From a virus: a stretch of 30,874 nucleotides of DNA. A program made the translations under genes and the position numbers. The notes beneath the pieces were generated by a model. That model ran no database searches and had not been told where the DNA came from. It saw nothing but the letters and a program-made list of their open reading frames with translations. Where the stretch lies: positions 1 through 30,874 of IMG/VR virus record IMGVR_UViG_3300006641_000106. One strand, written 5' to 3'. This document shows, in pieces, positions 7,171-18,800 of this stretch. How positions within the stretch are numbered: the stretch's first letter is position 1; each line of letters begins with the position of its first letter.

Positions 7171-7740
7171 ATGGCTAACTATTCCAGCGCACCCCAACTT
7201 GGGCAGTATAGCGGTTTGCAGCGCAAGGAGGCTGCCGCATCACAGCCTTCGCAGTTTGACATGATTCAGCGTGGCTCTACTTCGGGTCCGGGAAGTGCCG
7301 CCTTCAAGACTCGTCAAGCCGCACAGCCTTGGTCGCTACCACCTTCACAGCAGAAGGCCCGCAAAGTGGGACGATCCTCGTATGATCCTACTCGCTTGGC
7401 AGAGCAAGCCTTACGTCGCACTCGCGACCCCTATCAGCGCCTTCAAATCGGCATGATTCGAGACAGGTATGCGCCAAATGAGGTGGACGAACTCGACACG
7501 CTGGCGGCACAGGCTGAAGAGGCTGGACCGGCACCGATTCCGGCTACCGGAGTTCCAATGTCCAACTCCCAGACAGCAGGCCGTGATATTGCAAACGGCT
7601 CCTTCACTGGCGTAAAGAATCCAGCCATCATTGCATTCAACAGGGCTATGGGAAGAAAATCCCTAGCCCCCGGCCAAGGCGTCATGGCCCCAAGGCCAAT
7701 GACTCAAGCAGATCGTATTTCTCAAACAAACAGGCTCTAA
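7171..7740 (+). CDS. Small, largely disordered virion-operon protein
   Basis: Predicted product is 189 residues from ATG 7171 (MANYSSAPQLGQYSG...). The frame is open upstream to 7060, but that would overlap the previous gene by over 100 bases, so 7171 is preferred. Composition is rich in Ala, Gln, Pro, Ser and Arg with few hydrophobic stretches. One helical segment (PTRLAEQALRRTRDPYQRLQ) lies near residue 70. No known domain was recognised. Position between a connector-like protein and coiled-coil proteins suggests a virion or scaffold role. It starts without a Shine-Dalgarno, directly after the previous stop. Confidence 0.55.
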   Translation: MANYSSAPQLGQYSGLQRKEAAASQPSQFDMIQRGSTSGPGSAAFKTRQAAQPWSLPPSQQKARKVGRSSYDPTRLAEQALRRTRDPYQRLQIGMIRDRYAPNEVDELDTLAAQAEEAGPAPIPATGVPMSNSQTAGRDIANGSFTGVKNPAIIAFNRAMGRKSLAPGQGVMAPRPMTQADRISQTNRL

Positions 7741-7744
7741 TTTT

Positions 7745-8398
7745 ATGGCTGAAAAACTCAACAAACCAGAACTTCGCGATGTTCAAAAGCCTCTATTTGG
7801 AGTCGATTTGACGGCACTTCAGCCCAAACTCACAGATGTCTATCTTGGTGGAGGCGAATCGCAATCTAAGGGTTCCCAACTCCTAGATCAACTCCTCAAC
7901 ATGAGCACTCGTAAGCGTATGGCCACCGAAGCCGTCGCCGGTCGTCGTCGTGAGCAGGAGCAGATGGGCATGGTTCCTTATGCTCCAGCCAACCGTGGTG
8001 CCGCTAATGCAGCCGCTCGCAATCGAGTGTCTGAAACCAATCTTCCACAGCCTGAGATGGCGGCTGTTGAAACCGTCCAACAGCGTCCAACCGGAGGCCA
8101 AATCATCAACTACCCATCGGGCGAGAAGATCGTGATGGGATCGTTCGGATCGGGCACTCGAAAAGAGGGTCCCAAAAAACCAACGATGATCGAAGGTATT
8201 CCAGCTTCAGCTTGGTATGCTAAAGCGGCAGGCCGCCAAGGTGAAAGTAACAAATTCGCAGTAGCTCTTCCAACTGGAAAGAAAGACGAATTGGGCCGCG
8301 AAAAGTATCGTGGCATGTCATTCGCCAAGGCTGAAACTATGAGCCCCGAGAAGCAGAAAGCTCTGGTTTATGACGCCATGAACAGCAAACGCGCCTGA
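7745..8398 (+). CDS. Unknown virion-operon protein
   Basis: Predicted product is 217 residues. It is basic and polar, with an Arg/Glu-rich helical stretch (STRKRMATEAVAGRRREQEQ) near residues 54-73 and a conserved-looking C-terminal segment (ELGREKYRGMSFAKAET). There is no membrane segment or catalytic motif. The start follows the previous stop by 4 bases (TAATTTTATG) with no Shine-Dalgarno. It probably belongs to the same structural or ejection group as its neighbours, inferred from gene order. The family is not recognised. Confidence 0.55.
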   Translation: MAEKLNKPELRDVQKPLFGVDLTALQPKLTDVYLGGGESQSKGSQLLDQLLNMSTRKRMATEAVAGRRREQEQMGMVPYAPANRGAANAAARNRVSETNLPQPEMAAVETVQQRPTGGQIINYPSGEKIVMGSFGSGTRKEGPKKPTMIEGIPASAWYAKAAGRQGESNKFAVALPTGKKDELGREKYRGMSFAKAETMSPEKQKALVYDAMNSKRA

Positions 8399-8403
8399 TT
8401 TTT

Positions 8404-9846
8404 ATGCCCGTCACCTTCCTCCGCACACCCGCCGACTACTTCGGCATCCAAGAAGCGCCCGCCCAGCCGCTCTTTCAGCAGACTCGCGCCTTGGCTGAAC
8501 CGGCTGTCCAAAACCAGCTCAACTTCATGGACAAGGTGACGCAGCTACGGCAGCAGAGGCCTTTGGCTCGTGCTCAGGCGATGCAGAACGAGTATGATAC
8601 CATCTTTGCGAACGCTGACCGTCTGAGAATGCAGCAAGAGGCGGCAAAGCAGGCGGAACAGGCTGTTTCGGCATTGGCTGGATTGACACCGGAAGCGGAT
8701 GATTACATCACCCAACGCCAGCAAATCCAGCAGCAATTCCCGTCTGCCATGCTTGATCCACGGGTTCAGCGCATCGTGGATGATAATGACCGCGTGTTTG
8801 GCGCTCGTCAGAGTTCTTTGGCAAGACAGCAACAAGAGCTTCAGCAACGTCGGGCAAAGCTATTTGGCGCTGGTGCAACGCCTCAACAGGTGGAAGCAGC
8901 GTATCAAAATCCTGATGCGGCTGCTCAGTTGGAGTATCAGCTTGGTCGCAAGCCTGAGCAGGATCAGTCAATCGCAATGCGAAAAGAGGAGATTGATATG
9001 CTTAGCCGTCGCCTGAACCAGCTCACCAAGGACGACATGGCTGAAATTCCAACCGGCAAGGACGCCAATGGAAATCCCATCTATGGACCAAATCCTGAGT
9101 ATGTGAACTTGGCGAAGGAGCTAAAGGATCGCGAGGATGAGCTTCGTAGTATTTACCGTGGTGTTTATGCTCCTGAGACGGTTAAGAGGCAAACCACCAC
9201 TGCGAATGTCGGCGCTGCTGCCGCTGATACTCCTCCTCCTCCGCCGCCACCCATTTCCCCTCCACCCAAGGCAGATGTTGAAGCGGCAATCCGCGCTCGT
9301 TTGGCAAATGTTCCGGTTGATGAGCTGCCCAAAGCCATCGAAAACGAGCGAGCTAAACTTGGAGAAGCTGAACAAATCAGCAAAGCGTGGCAAGGAGCCA
9401 AGGACGACCTTGAATCAAAACTGAAGAAGCTCCTCCCTGACAAAGATGTTGGATTCGGCGTCAACCCCTTGGAACAATTCGCCATGCAGGTGATTGGTAA
9501 TAAGGAGAAGGTTATTGGTGGACCGACCCCATCCATGCTTGTTGGTGGAGTTGGCTCGGCTCCAATGCCTCAAAAGCAACTCGTTCAAGATTCTGTCTTG
9601 AAGCAACTTGGACTCAATAAAAACCAGAAAGTTTTCCGCGAACCCGGAGAAAAGCGCACATCCCTGTTTGGAATGTGGGATAACCAAGATGTCACCTACG
9701 ACGAATTGATCCGAGATTGGGCTGACAAATTCCTCAAACAAAGGAAAATTATTCCCTCCAATGTCAGTGAAGGCATCGGGATTCCACAAGAAGAGGTCGA
9801 ATCTGCCGCAAACTTCTTGAAGAAGAAGACCCTCATGCCACAGTAG
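8404..9846 (+). CDS. Coiled-coil internal virion-like protein
   Basis: Predicted product is 480 residues. Residues about 25-220 are Gln/Ala/Arg-rich and strongly helical (for example QSSLARQQQELQQRRAKLF), as in long coiled coils. A Pro-rich linker (TPPPPPPPISPPP) near 276-288 separates them from a second helical part with an Ala/Glu-rich segment. The C-terminal 100 residues look more globular. No signal peptide or membrane segment was seen. It lies directly upstream of the giant polyvalent protein gene (3-base gap), the position where podovirus-like phages carry internal core or ejection proteins, so a partner role in the ejected complex is plausible. It lacks a Shine-Dalgarno. Confidence 0.6.
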   Translation: MPVTFLRTPADYFGIQEAPAQPLFQQTRALAEPAVQNQLNFMDKVTQLRQQRPLARAQAMQNEYDTIFANADRLRMQQEAAKQAEQAVSALAGLTPEADDYITQRQQIQQQFPSAMLDPRVQRIVDDNDRVFGARQSSLARQQQELQQRRAKLFGAGATPQQVEAAYQNPDAAAQLEYQLGRKPEQDQSIAMRKEEIDMLSRRLNQLTKDDMAEIPTGKDANGNPIYGPNPEYVNLAKELKDREDELRSIYRGVYAPETVKRQTTTANVGAAAADTPPPPPPPISPPPKADVEAAIRARLANVPVDELPKAIENERAKLGEAEQISKAWQGAKDDLESKLKKLLPDKDVGFGVNPLEQFAMQVIGNKEKVIGGPTPSMLVGGVGSAPMPQKQLVQDSVLKQLGLNKNQKVFREPGEKRTSLFGMWDNQDVTYDELIRDWADKFLKQRKIIPSNVSEGIGIPQEEVESAANFLKKKTLMPQ

Positions 9847-9849
9847 CGT

Positions 9850-12800
9850 ATGGCAACTTGGCATGAACTTACCCGCGATCCTGAATATCAGGCGCTGTCA
9901 CAAAAAGCGAAAGCTCTTGTAAAACAGGGCTTTTTTCAGCAGCAAATTGCCAACGATCCCGAGTATCAATCCTTCTCTCCCGAGACGCAAAAGGCTATTG
10001 CCGATGATTTCTGGAATACCCCAGACGACACCGGCCAAGGCTACGTCTCGTCGATGCTTGGTTCTGCTGGACGTGGATTTGGCGAGATTGTGCCGGGAAC
10101 CGTAACTGGCGTTGGCGCATTGCTTGGAAGTGAAGGTATTCAAGGCGCTGGCGAGTCTTTGCGAGAAGGCCTCGAATACATTGCTCCAGTGAACCCCATC
10201 TACCAAGATGACCTTGCCATGAAGGGAATGAATGTCCTTGGCACCGTTGGTAGCATTATGGCTACTGGTGGCATTGGTGGAGCAGCGGGTCGTGGATTGG
10301 CCGCCGAGGGTATTGCGGCAGCAGGAACGCAAGCTGCCAAGCAGGCTTTGGCACGCCAAGCTATCCAGCGTGGTGCTAGTAGTGCTCTTTACGGAACTGG
10401 ATTTGCTCAAGGAGCCGCTCAAAAGGCAGAGGAAAACAAACGTCTGGGAATGGAGGGGCCTGAAGCCTACCTCAACCTTATTGGCGGCGGTCTTTCCGAA
10501 GTATTGCCAGAAATGCTTCCGTTTGGCACTGCTCTTGAAACGGCTTCCGCTCGACGCATGCTTGGCGGAGTAGATGAGGCTGGCAAAGTGATTCCGGGTA
10601 TTCGCATGAGCGCCGCCCAAGAAGCTCTTGAAGGTGGAACGACTCAATCTCTCAGCAACCTTTCGACTCAATTGACCGCTCCAGAAGGAGTGGAAACGCC
10701 GGGGCTTTTTGAAGGTTTTGGTGAGGCTGCTTTGTGGGAAGGTGTGGGAGGTTCCATGTTTGGTGCAATAAACAAACTTGGTCGCACTCCCTTAGATAAA
10801 CAGACTGAAGCACAAAATCGTATCGCAACTGAAGCTGGGGCTATCCCAACGAATGCCGTTCCAGAACAGACCAACGAGCAAAAGCTGGCAGCAATGCAAG
10901 CTGGAGGAACCACGGTAGTTGACCCTGATGGTAAAACGGCGGTTTTGGTTGAGCCGCCAAAGGTAGCGCCAACCGATCCCGGCATCCAAGCAGCGAAGGA
11001 TTTGGTCACGCCCACCGCCGCTGTTCCCGGTGCTGAACAGACCGCCGTTCTCGCAGATGAGCAAATCCAGCAAAACGAAGACCTTGCCAAGAACATCGCC
11101 GCCTCGATGCCTGCACCGCCAACCGAGCCAACAGTTCAACCTGTCAAAACGGCTGAAGCGGTTGAGTCGGAAGTAACCGGCATTGAGCCAACATCATCCA
11201 TTTCCGACTATGATGTGGACGAGGTGGCGGATACTTGGTTGTCAACTCAACCGAAAGGGATGGCTGAATCTATTGCGAAAAACGCACAACAAGCAGTCAA
11301 TGAAAATAGACCGTTCTTTGGCGGTTTTGTTGATGAGAATGGCGATCTTGTGCTGGGGAGGTTTGCAGCTTACAGGCAAGCTCTAAGAAGGATTGGAAAG
11401 GATGTAGATATTAACAATCCCATTGGCGATCTTCAACGATGGAAGAAATCTGGAGTCAAAAACTATCCAATCATTGATTATGTTCCGGCCCCCTTATCAC
11501 AAATCTCCTCAGTAACACCTTCTCTGGAAACAGAGATGCCTGAAAAGCCCTCGCAAACGATCACTGGCTCCAATGGCGAAATCGCGCCTGAAATGCCGGT
11601 GCAGCCCCAAGCTGGCGAGGCAATGGCTTTCCCTCCCGCTCCCTCCTTGCAAGAAGGTGGAAGCATTCTTGAGCGCGCGATCATCAACAATCCGCCAAGT
11701 GTTAGTCCGTTAATTCAACCCGCAACCCCACAAGAAAATGCCCCTGACCAAATCCCCGACACGGAAAGCCTTCGTCAAGAACCTGAAGACCGAGTTGAAA
11801 GCCGGGAAACCAAAAAAACAGGCGTTAGCGATCAGCTACTCAGTCCAGCGGCAGGCGAAGAAAAAGTAGCTGGCTCAAAAACACCAAAGGGTCAAATAGT
11901 TCACGTTCCCGGATGGGGTGATCGAATCCAAGGCGTTGAAAAAGGTTCTAAATTGAAATTGATTGACGGATCAATCGCTGATGGAACCGTTCTTGGAAGG
12001 TCTGTAAATGGCATGTTTGACATGTCAGACGGCAGTGTGATTGACACTTCTTTTGTAAGCGCCTTCAAACCAGCTGGCGAAAAAAGTTTTGTAAACGTGC
12101 TTAAAAAGCAACCAGCAACTTCAGGATTGGTTGAAGTGTCTGATTCAGAAAGAGGAGGAACTTGGTATGTTCCAAGGAATCAATGGGAATCTGAATCTAG
12201 CCTATTGGATCAAGTTGACCCAAATAACCCAACCATTAGCAAGGCTATTAGGCCTCGCGATAAATTGCGTGAAGTTGTTGCCTCCAAGCCGCAACAACCA
12301 ATCACCCCGCAAGGGACGCCGACGCCCGCTACCGAAGGCATGCCAACGTCGCGAGACGTGGGCACTTCATTTCAACCGGGGGCAACTGGCGAACCAGTTC
12401 AGGCAGCACCTCCTGCTGCACAGGCCGTGAAAGCGACCGCCCCCGGACCTGTTTCGGGGAAAAAGCCAACTACTCTCGACCTTGCAAGGCAAGAGCTTGA
12501 GCAGGCACGCGGCGTTAAGCCCAACTGGGCACCCAAGGCCGAAAGGTTTGCCCAAATTTACGAGGGTGAGGATATTCGCCCCGAGATAGCCGCAAAAAAT
12601 GGCGAGGCTCTGATGTCTGCCATTCAGAATAAGCAGTGGACCGATCTTCTTCATCCCGACAACAAGGTTTCTCGCAAAGTCTGGAAAGAGTGGACCGGCA
12701 AAGCTCTTCCGGCTGGACTCAAGGCATCTCAAAAAGCCTTCAAAGACTTCCTCGACGCGGCATATCCATCTTCCCAACAAACCACAGCAGCCGTAAAACA

Positions 12801-15800
12801 AACCCCAGCCCCCTCGCGAAAAGGGGCTGGGGCAGCCGGTGTTACTGAACGTCAGCCCTCGGGAGGGTCGATTCCCGAGGTTGCGTCAAGTGAAACACAA
12901 GAAACGCAGCCGTCAACTAAGGAAAATGACGCTGTTGCCAAGATTGATCGCCTAGTTTCCAGCGGTGCAAAGCCCGAGGAAATGGACAAGTTTGTGAAAT
13001 CCTTGTCCGATGACGAGTTCAACGCTTTGGTCGAGAGCGAGGCATTCGATGTGGACACGAAGCTGGCAATCAAGCCAAAGGACACCTACGACGCCAAGCG
13101 TATCAAGCGCCGGAAGTTCGTTGACCAGATCAACGCCACGGCTGTCCAGTCCAAAAAGACAGCCGAGGAAATCTTCAAGGAGGAAGAAGCCGCTCTCGAA
13201 CGCCAACGCAAGCTGGATGAGCGCATTCGTCAGTCCCTCAACTCCATCATCGACCCCGAAAAGACGAATATCGTCCAAGGCACCGTATCTGCCGCCGATG
13301 CCGAAGCTGCACGTCGCGTTCTTAACAACTCTGGCGAGATTCCAAACGCCTTCCTGACGCGCATCTACGCCTCACCCGAAGCCTTCTTGGCCGAGAAATC
13401 CAACCAGCGTTACTTCCCGTCCTCCTACGCACGCCTTCAAGCCGAGTCCAACATTGAAGGTCTTTTCGAGCGCGGTCAGACACTCATCTTCGCGAACAAG
13501 ATCGGCGTTTCCGACTTGGACCGGCGCATTGGAGAAAACCTTGGCATCTCTCCCGAGCAAGCCGCAGCCCGTCGTGTGATTGCCCACGAAAACGGGCATC
13601 GCAGCGTGGCGCTGTTTACTGCCAGCGAGAAGCGCGAGTTTCTTGGCTACCTACGCCGCAAATACAATGACGCCCAAATCGACAACCTCGTTCGTGTTTA
13701 CAGCGAGTATGCGGATTGGCGGACGAATCTTGAGAGCCGGAATGAGGCCTTGGAGGAGCTTTTCCTGAAGGACTTCGAGCGCCTTGAAAAGATTCCAACC
13801 GGAGGCATTTGGGACGACATCGTTCAATTCCTGAAGCGCGTCTGGCGTCGTCTGACCGGACGCAAAGGTGATCCTACGCTTCAAGACATGAAGGACGTGG
13901 TTCGTCTTTTGCGGAATGCCATGCGCCGGACTGCTGTTCCTAGCTTTACGACAAAGGATGGTGGCGACGTGAAGTTGAGCTACGCTGGCGAGAAGGCCAT
14001 CGAGAACCTTCCCGAAGAACGTCGCCAGTTCATGCGCGATTCGCTGGATACCGCAAAGGCGATGGCTGCTGCTGGCAAAGATAGTGAAGAGATTCGCGCT
14101 GTGACTGGATGGTTCCCCGGCCCGTATGACGGGAAGATGCGGTGGGAAGTGCCGGACAACAAAGCCACAGAGTCTTTGGAGGGAACCTTTGCTGCTCGGT
14201 CAAACGCGAAAGAATCTAGCGAAGAGCAAAGACGACGCTTGTATTTCAGCCATCCCAAAAATGTGCGTGAGTATGAGATTGAACCTTTCAAGGCTAGTTT
14301 CTTCGGTAAGAAAACGTATCGAGCTTACAAAAAATATGCCCCAATGGACAGCTTGCTGCGGTCCAATAGGGTTGATTTCTTAGAATCCGAACCTCTTGGA
14401 GTTTTTGCCACTGAGGCCGAGGCGCAGGCAGCGATTGACCTTGACAAAGCTCAGTTTGAGTCGCGGAGAATGGAGGCAATTCGCAACACCTCATCTTTTG
14501 ATATTCGCTTTAAGGATGTCCTTCAGCATCCCGAACTGTTTGCAGCCTATCCAAAGTTTCAGAATGTTAAAGTCAGCATGGCTCCGGCCTTCTTTGACAT
14601 CTTTCAAGGTGTTCAAGGATGGTATAACGATAAGACGAACACCATCAATGTCACTCCGTATGCCAGCAACAAGCTATCCACGTTGCTGCATGAGATTCAG
14701 CACCTTATCCAAAACGAGGAAAACTTTGCTAGAGGCTCTAATCTAGATGAGGCATTTTCTGGTGTTTCTCAACAAGCAATCTTGGAAAAAGCAAAAGAGA
14801 TAGCAGATTCGATTCGAGCACAGCAAGAGGTTCTGAAGGGATACATGCGGAACCGTCTGGCTGACCTTGATAGGGCTACCACTGCTGAAGAAAAAGAGAT
14901 CGCAGATCGCGGCATTCAAACGATTGGAAAATGGTTCAATAGCGAACAAAAGACTTTAGAGGCTCTTGAGTCCGGTGATTTAGAAAAGATTTCCAATGTC
15001 GTCCAAAACCGTTATTCCGGCGAGTTCTATGAACGCGTAGCAGGCGAAATCGAAGCCCGAGATGTCCAAGCCCGTCAAAAGCTGACGCCCGAGCAGCGCA
15101 AGGCCATCGCGCCATACTCCAGCGAGAACATCGCCAAGGAAGATGCGATTGTGATGTTTGGTGGTGGCGGTGCTCAGATGAGCATGGCATCAATGTCATC
15201 TCAAGATGCCGAATACCTAGCTGCCTTGGAATCCGGCGACATGGAGAAGGCGCAGCGGATGGTCGATGAGGCGGCGAAGGCTGCTGGGTATGATACTGAG
15301 GTTTGGCATGGAACCGACGAAGATTTCACGGTATTCGGAGAGCAGAGGACTGCTTACGGGTTCTTTTTTGCACCAGATAAGCGAACCGCTGAGTATTATG
15401 GCCCTGCTCGTAAGTACAGCCTTCGCATTAACAAGCTAGCAGACTTAACTGACCCCGCTGTTTTTGATGAAGTGGCGGGCGAGGCTATTTGGTCAGACAC
15501 TAAAGAGAGAAAAAAGGAAGACGTGGATGCTTGGATCGAGTCGGTGGTTAAAGACACCCCGAACGGAAGGGCGTTTGCGGCTAACGCATTGGGCCTATCT
15601 GAGTCTGAGATGGCTGAATTCGAGTCGTTCGAGGATATAATTTCTGAGCTTCAAAAGGAATGGGAGGGGGTCGTGGAAACCGTTGAGGCTGACTATCCCA
15701 AAGCACTCGAATCTCTCGACAAAGCAGCCCCACAGTTCAATCAAGAAGTCGAGGACGCTAGGCAAGCCCACGACAATCTTGAGCAGTCTTGGTATATGGA

Positions 15801-18800
15801 GTATCAAGATGACTTCATAAGGGCTGCACAAACTCTTGGTTATGACGGAGTGTTCATGTATGATCCAGCCGGAAGCACGGGTGGATCACCAGAGTCTTAC
15901 GTCGTCTTCTCTCCCGAACAGATCAAATCCGCCGACCCCGTTACCTACGGCGAAGCTGGAAACGTGATCCCGCTCTCACAGCGTTTCCAAGCCGCATCGC
16001 CAGACATCCGTTTCTCCCGCGTAGAATACGCCTCCGACTACTCCGCTGCATCCAGCGCAGGCGCACAGCTTGCCCGCGACACCATTTACGATGACCGAAT
16101 CATCGAGATGCGCGATGCCATCCGTCGTGCCTACGAGGCCATGCCGAAGCCGAACAGTGTGGCGGTGCCGATTGGCGAGTTGTTCGCAAAGACCGAGGAA
16201 CTGATGCCCGGCGTCACGCAGGACGAGTTCAGCAACGTGCTTCAAGACCTGTTCGAGGACAACGGGGCGGTTTTGCAGGAGGGTGAGTCTGCTTTCGATG
16301 TATTCACCCCCGAAGGCCGTCGCGCAGGATTCGCTGTAATCATGCCGAAGCGTGCTGTGGCCTCGCGGGTTGAGACGGAAGGTGAGGCTGTAAAGAACTT
16401 CCAAGAAGAGATTGAGGCGATTGAGGGCAACTCTCTCAATGCTTTCTCGAAGGCTAGGCCAATGGAGGGCGCTGACGCTGAAATCTACACCGTTAAGCCT
16501 AGTAAATTCTACAAACAGGTCGCTAATGATTTCGTCAATAAGCTCATAGACGAAGGCAACTCGATTGAAAGCATCGGTGAATCCTTGTTCTCCGAAGATT
16601 TCCTTCAGGAAGTTGGCATCAAAAACAACATGCCAGCTTTGGTCATGCTTGTTGCCGTGGTCAAGGATCGCGTTTCTAAACAGTCCCGTGATACAAGCGA
16701 TGGCGACACGGGCAATCTTCGCCGTGTGATCCTTCAAAAGCTGGATCGTAGACTGGCCGGTTACTGGCAGAACTTGGGGACCAACTCAGGCCGTGCTCAA
16801 GGTATTCGCAGCTACATTACCAAAAGCCCCGAGTTTAGCTGGATGTTCATCTTCGACAGGGCGAACGAAAACCTAGAGAAAGAAGGCAAGCTCGCCGCTG
16901 CCCGCGTTGCATCCGACCTGCCTCAGACCGCTGACAACCTGCAAAAAACTGATGCCAAAGCTGGCGAAGATGCTGGTGAGCAGGTGGCGGATGATTTGGA
17001 AGATAATCAGGACGCGATTGATCTTGCCGAAGGTGAGGCAACTCTGGATCAAAAGGGCAAAACCCTTTGGGAGAAATTCAAAGACCTGATTCGTAAGCGT
17101 GGCATTGCCATGAGGGCTTTGAATGCCTTGCGTGCTGGCAATAAGGCAAAAGCCTCCATTTCCAGCGAGGAGCGGAATACCATCTCGCAAATGTCGGAGG
17201 AAGAGCTGGTTAAGTTCATCGCTGGCATCGACAAGGAAATGGCTGGTGTTTTTGACGAGTTCACCAAGACTCCAGCCACCCGCAAGAAGCGCGAAAAGAT
17301 GGTCGCCACGGCCAAGAAGCGTGTGGAGCAGGGTAAGCCGATTGATGTTACATCGGTCAATACTGCGGATGTTATTGACGGAATATTCGTTGGCTTCAAC
17401 GACCGCGAAAGCATAATCAATGAAGTTGGCGACACTCTTCTCAAGGCTGCTGAACAACGCAAAGTTAAGCCGAAGCAGAAAACCGCCATTCAGGATTTGA
17501 TCGCGGCAATCCGCCAAACTTTGACCGCCAACCTCAAAGGTGAGCAAATCAAAGCAGACCAACCTTCTCTTGGAAAGCTGCTTGGAAAAACCTTTGCTCA
17601 ACAAGGAAGTGAGGCGGCATTGTTTGCTAAATCATGGGAAGATGGCCGTAAAAAGGTTCGCGCCATGCTCGCTGAAATGGGTGTGGATGAGGCTAGTTTG
17701 GATGAAGAGCTTGATGCCATCATGCCGCCAACTCCAACCTTGGCTTATGCTCCTGCTGCCGCCAAGAAGGCAATCAACGTAGCCATCAAAGAGGCCGGAC
17801 TCACACCTCAAGACGCCCTTTCTAATCCAGCTTTCTTCCGTGAATCCATCATGGCTAAGTTCAATGAGGCGGCTGAAAAGGATAACCTCACCGAAGAAGG
17901 ATGGAATCAAAGCGGCAAGGCCTTGGCAGAAAAAGCCATCAACGAGTTCATTGACAACGCCAGAATCAAAGCTGAGAAACGCTCGGCAGAATCCAAGGCT
18001 AAGATGGAGAAAAGAAAGGTGGAGATTGCCGACAAAAGGGCGTCTCAACTCATCTACTCTGTCGAAGAGCGATTCCGCCAAGGCGAAAAAGACCTTCAGA
18101 CTTCAAAGAGTGGAGACTCGATTAACAAAGCCTTCCGCGATCAGGTTAAAGACCCGGTTTCAAAATTCGAGTTCTTCCAGCGCCTAGCCAAGTTGAATGT
18201 GTCTCAGAATGTGTCTGAGCACCTTTTTAGAACAGCCGCACGCGAGAAGGCAGACCTAAAAGCAATGGAGGCATTCCGCCGCCTTGAAGGGCCAAATGCG
18301 CTGCAAACCATGCAGCGTGAAATCTCCGCGCTTCGTCCCGGCGAGCAGGCTCCATTCTCCAAGCAAATCCCGTGGCGCAAGCTGCTCTCCCAAAAGGCAG
18401 CTACGGTCAAGATTTACCGCCAGCGCATCTTCGACACCATATCGTCTGAGGAATCCTTTGCCGACCTTGACGATGCTCAAAAGGCCAAACTGGCAGACCT
18501 GTTGACGAAAGCATGGGAATCCAAGCGTGAAGCGATCTTGGACCGCATGGTTAAGAATGTCATCAATCAAGAGCAAGCCGCTGGACGCCTCACCAAAGAA
18601 GGCGCTGACGCCCTCCGTTCACAGCGTCAAAAGCTGGTCGAGGACATTAACCTTGGCATCCTTGACGAGGACCGCCTGATGAAGCATCTCGCAGACAAGT
18701 TCGGCATCAAGTCGGAGTTCACCGAGGCCGAGCGAGCCAATATCGACCGCCTTCTCGACATCCTCCAAGACGACAAACTCAACGAGGTGAAGCGCAACAA

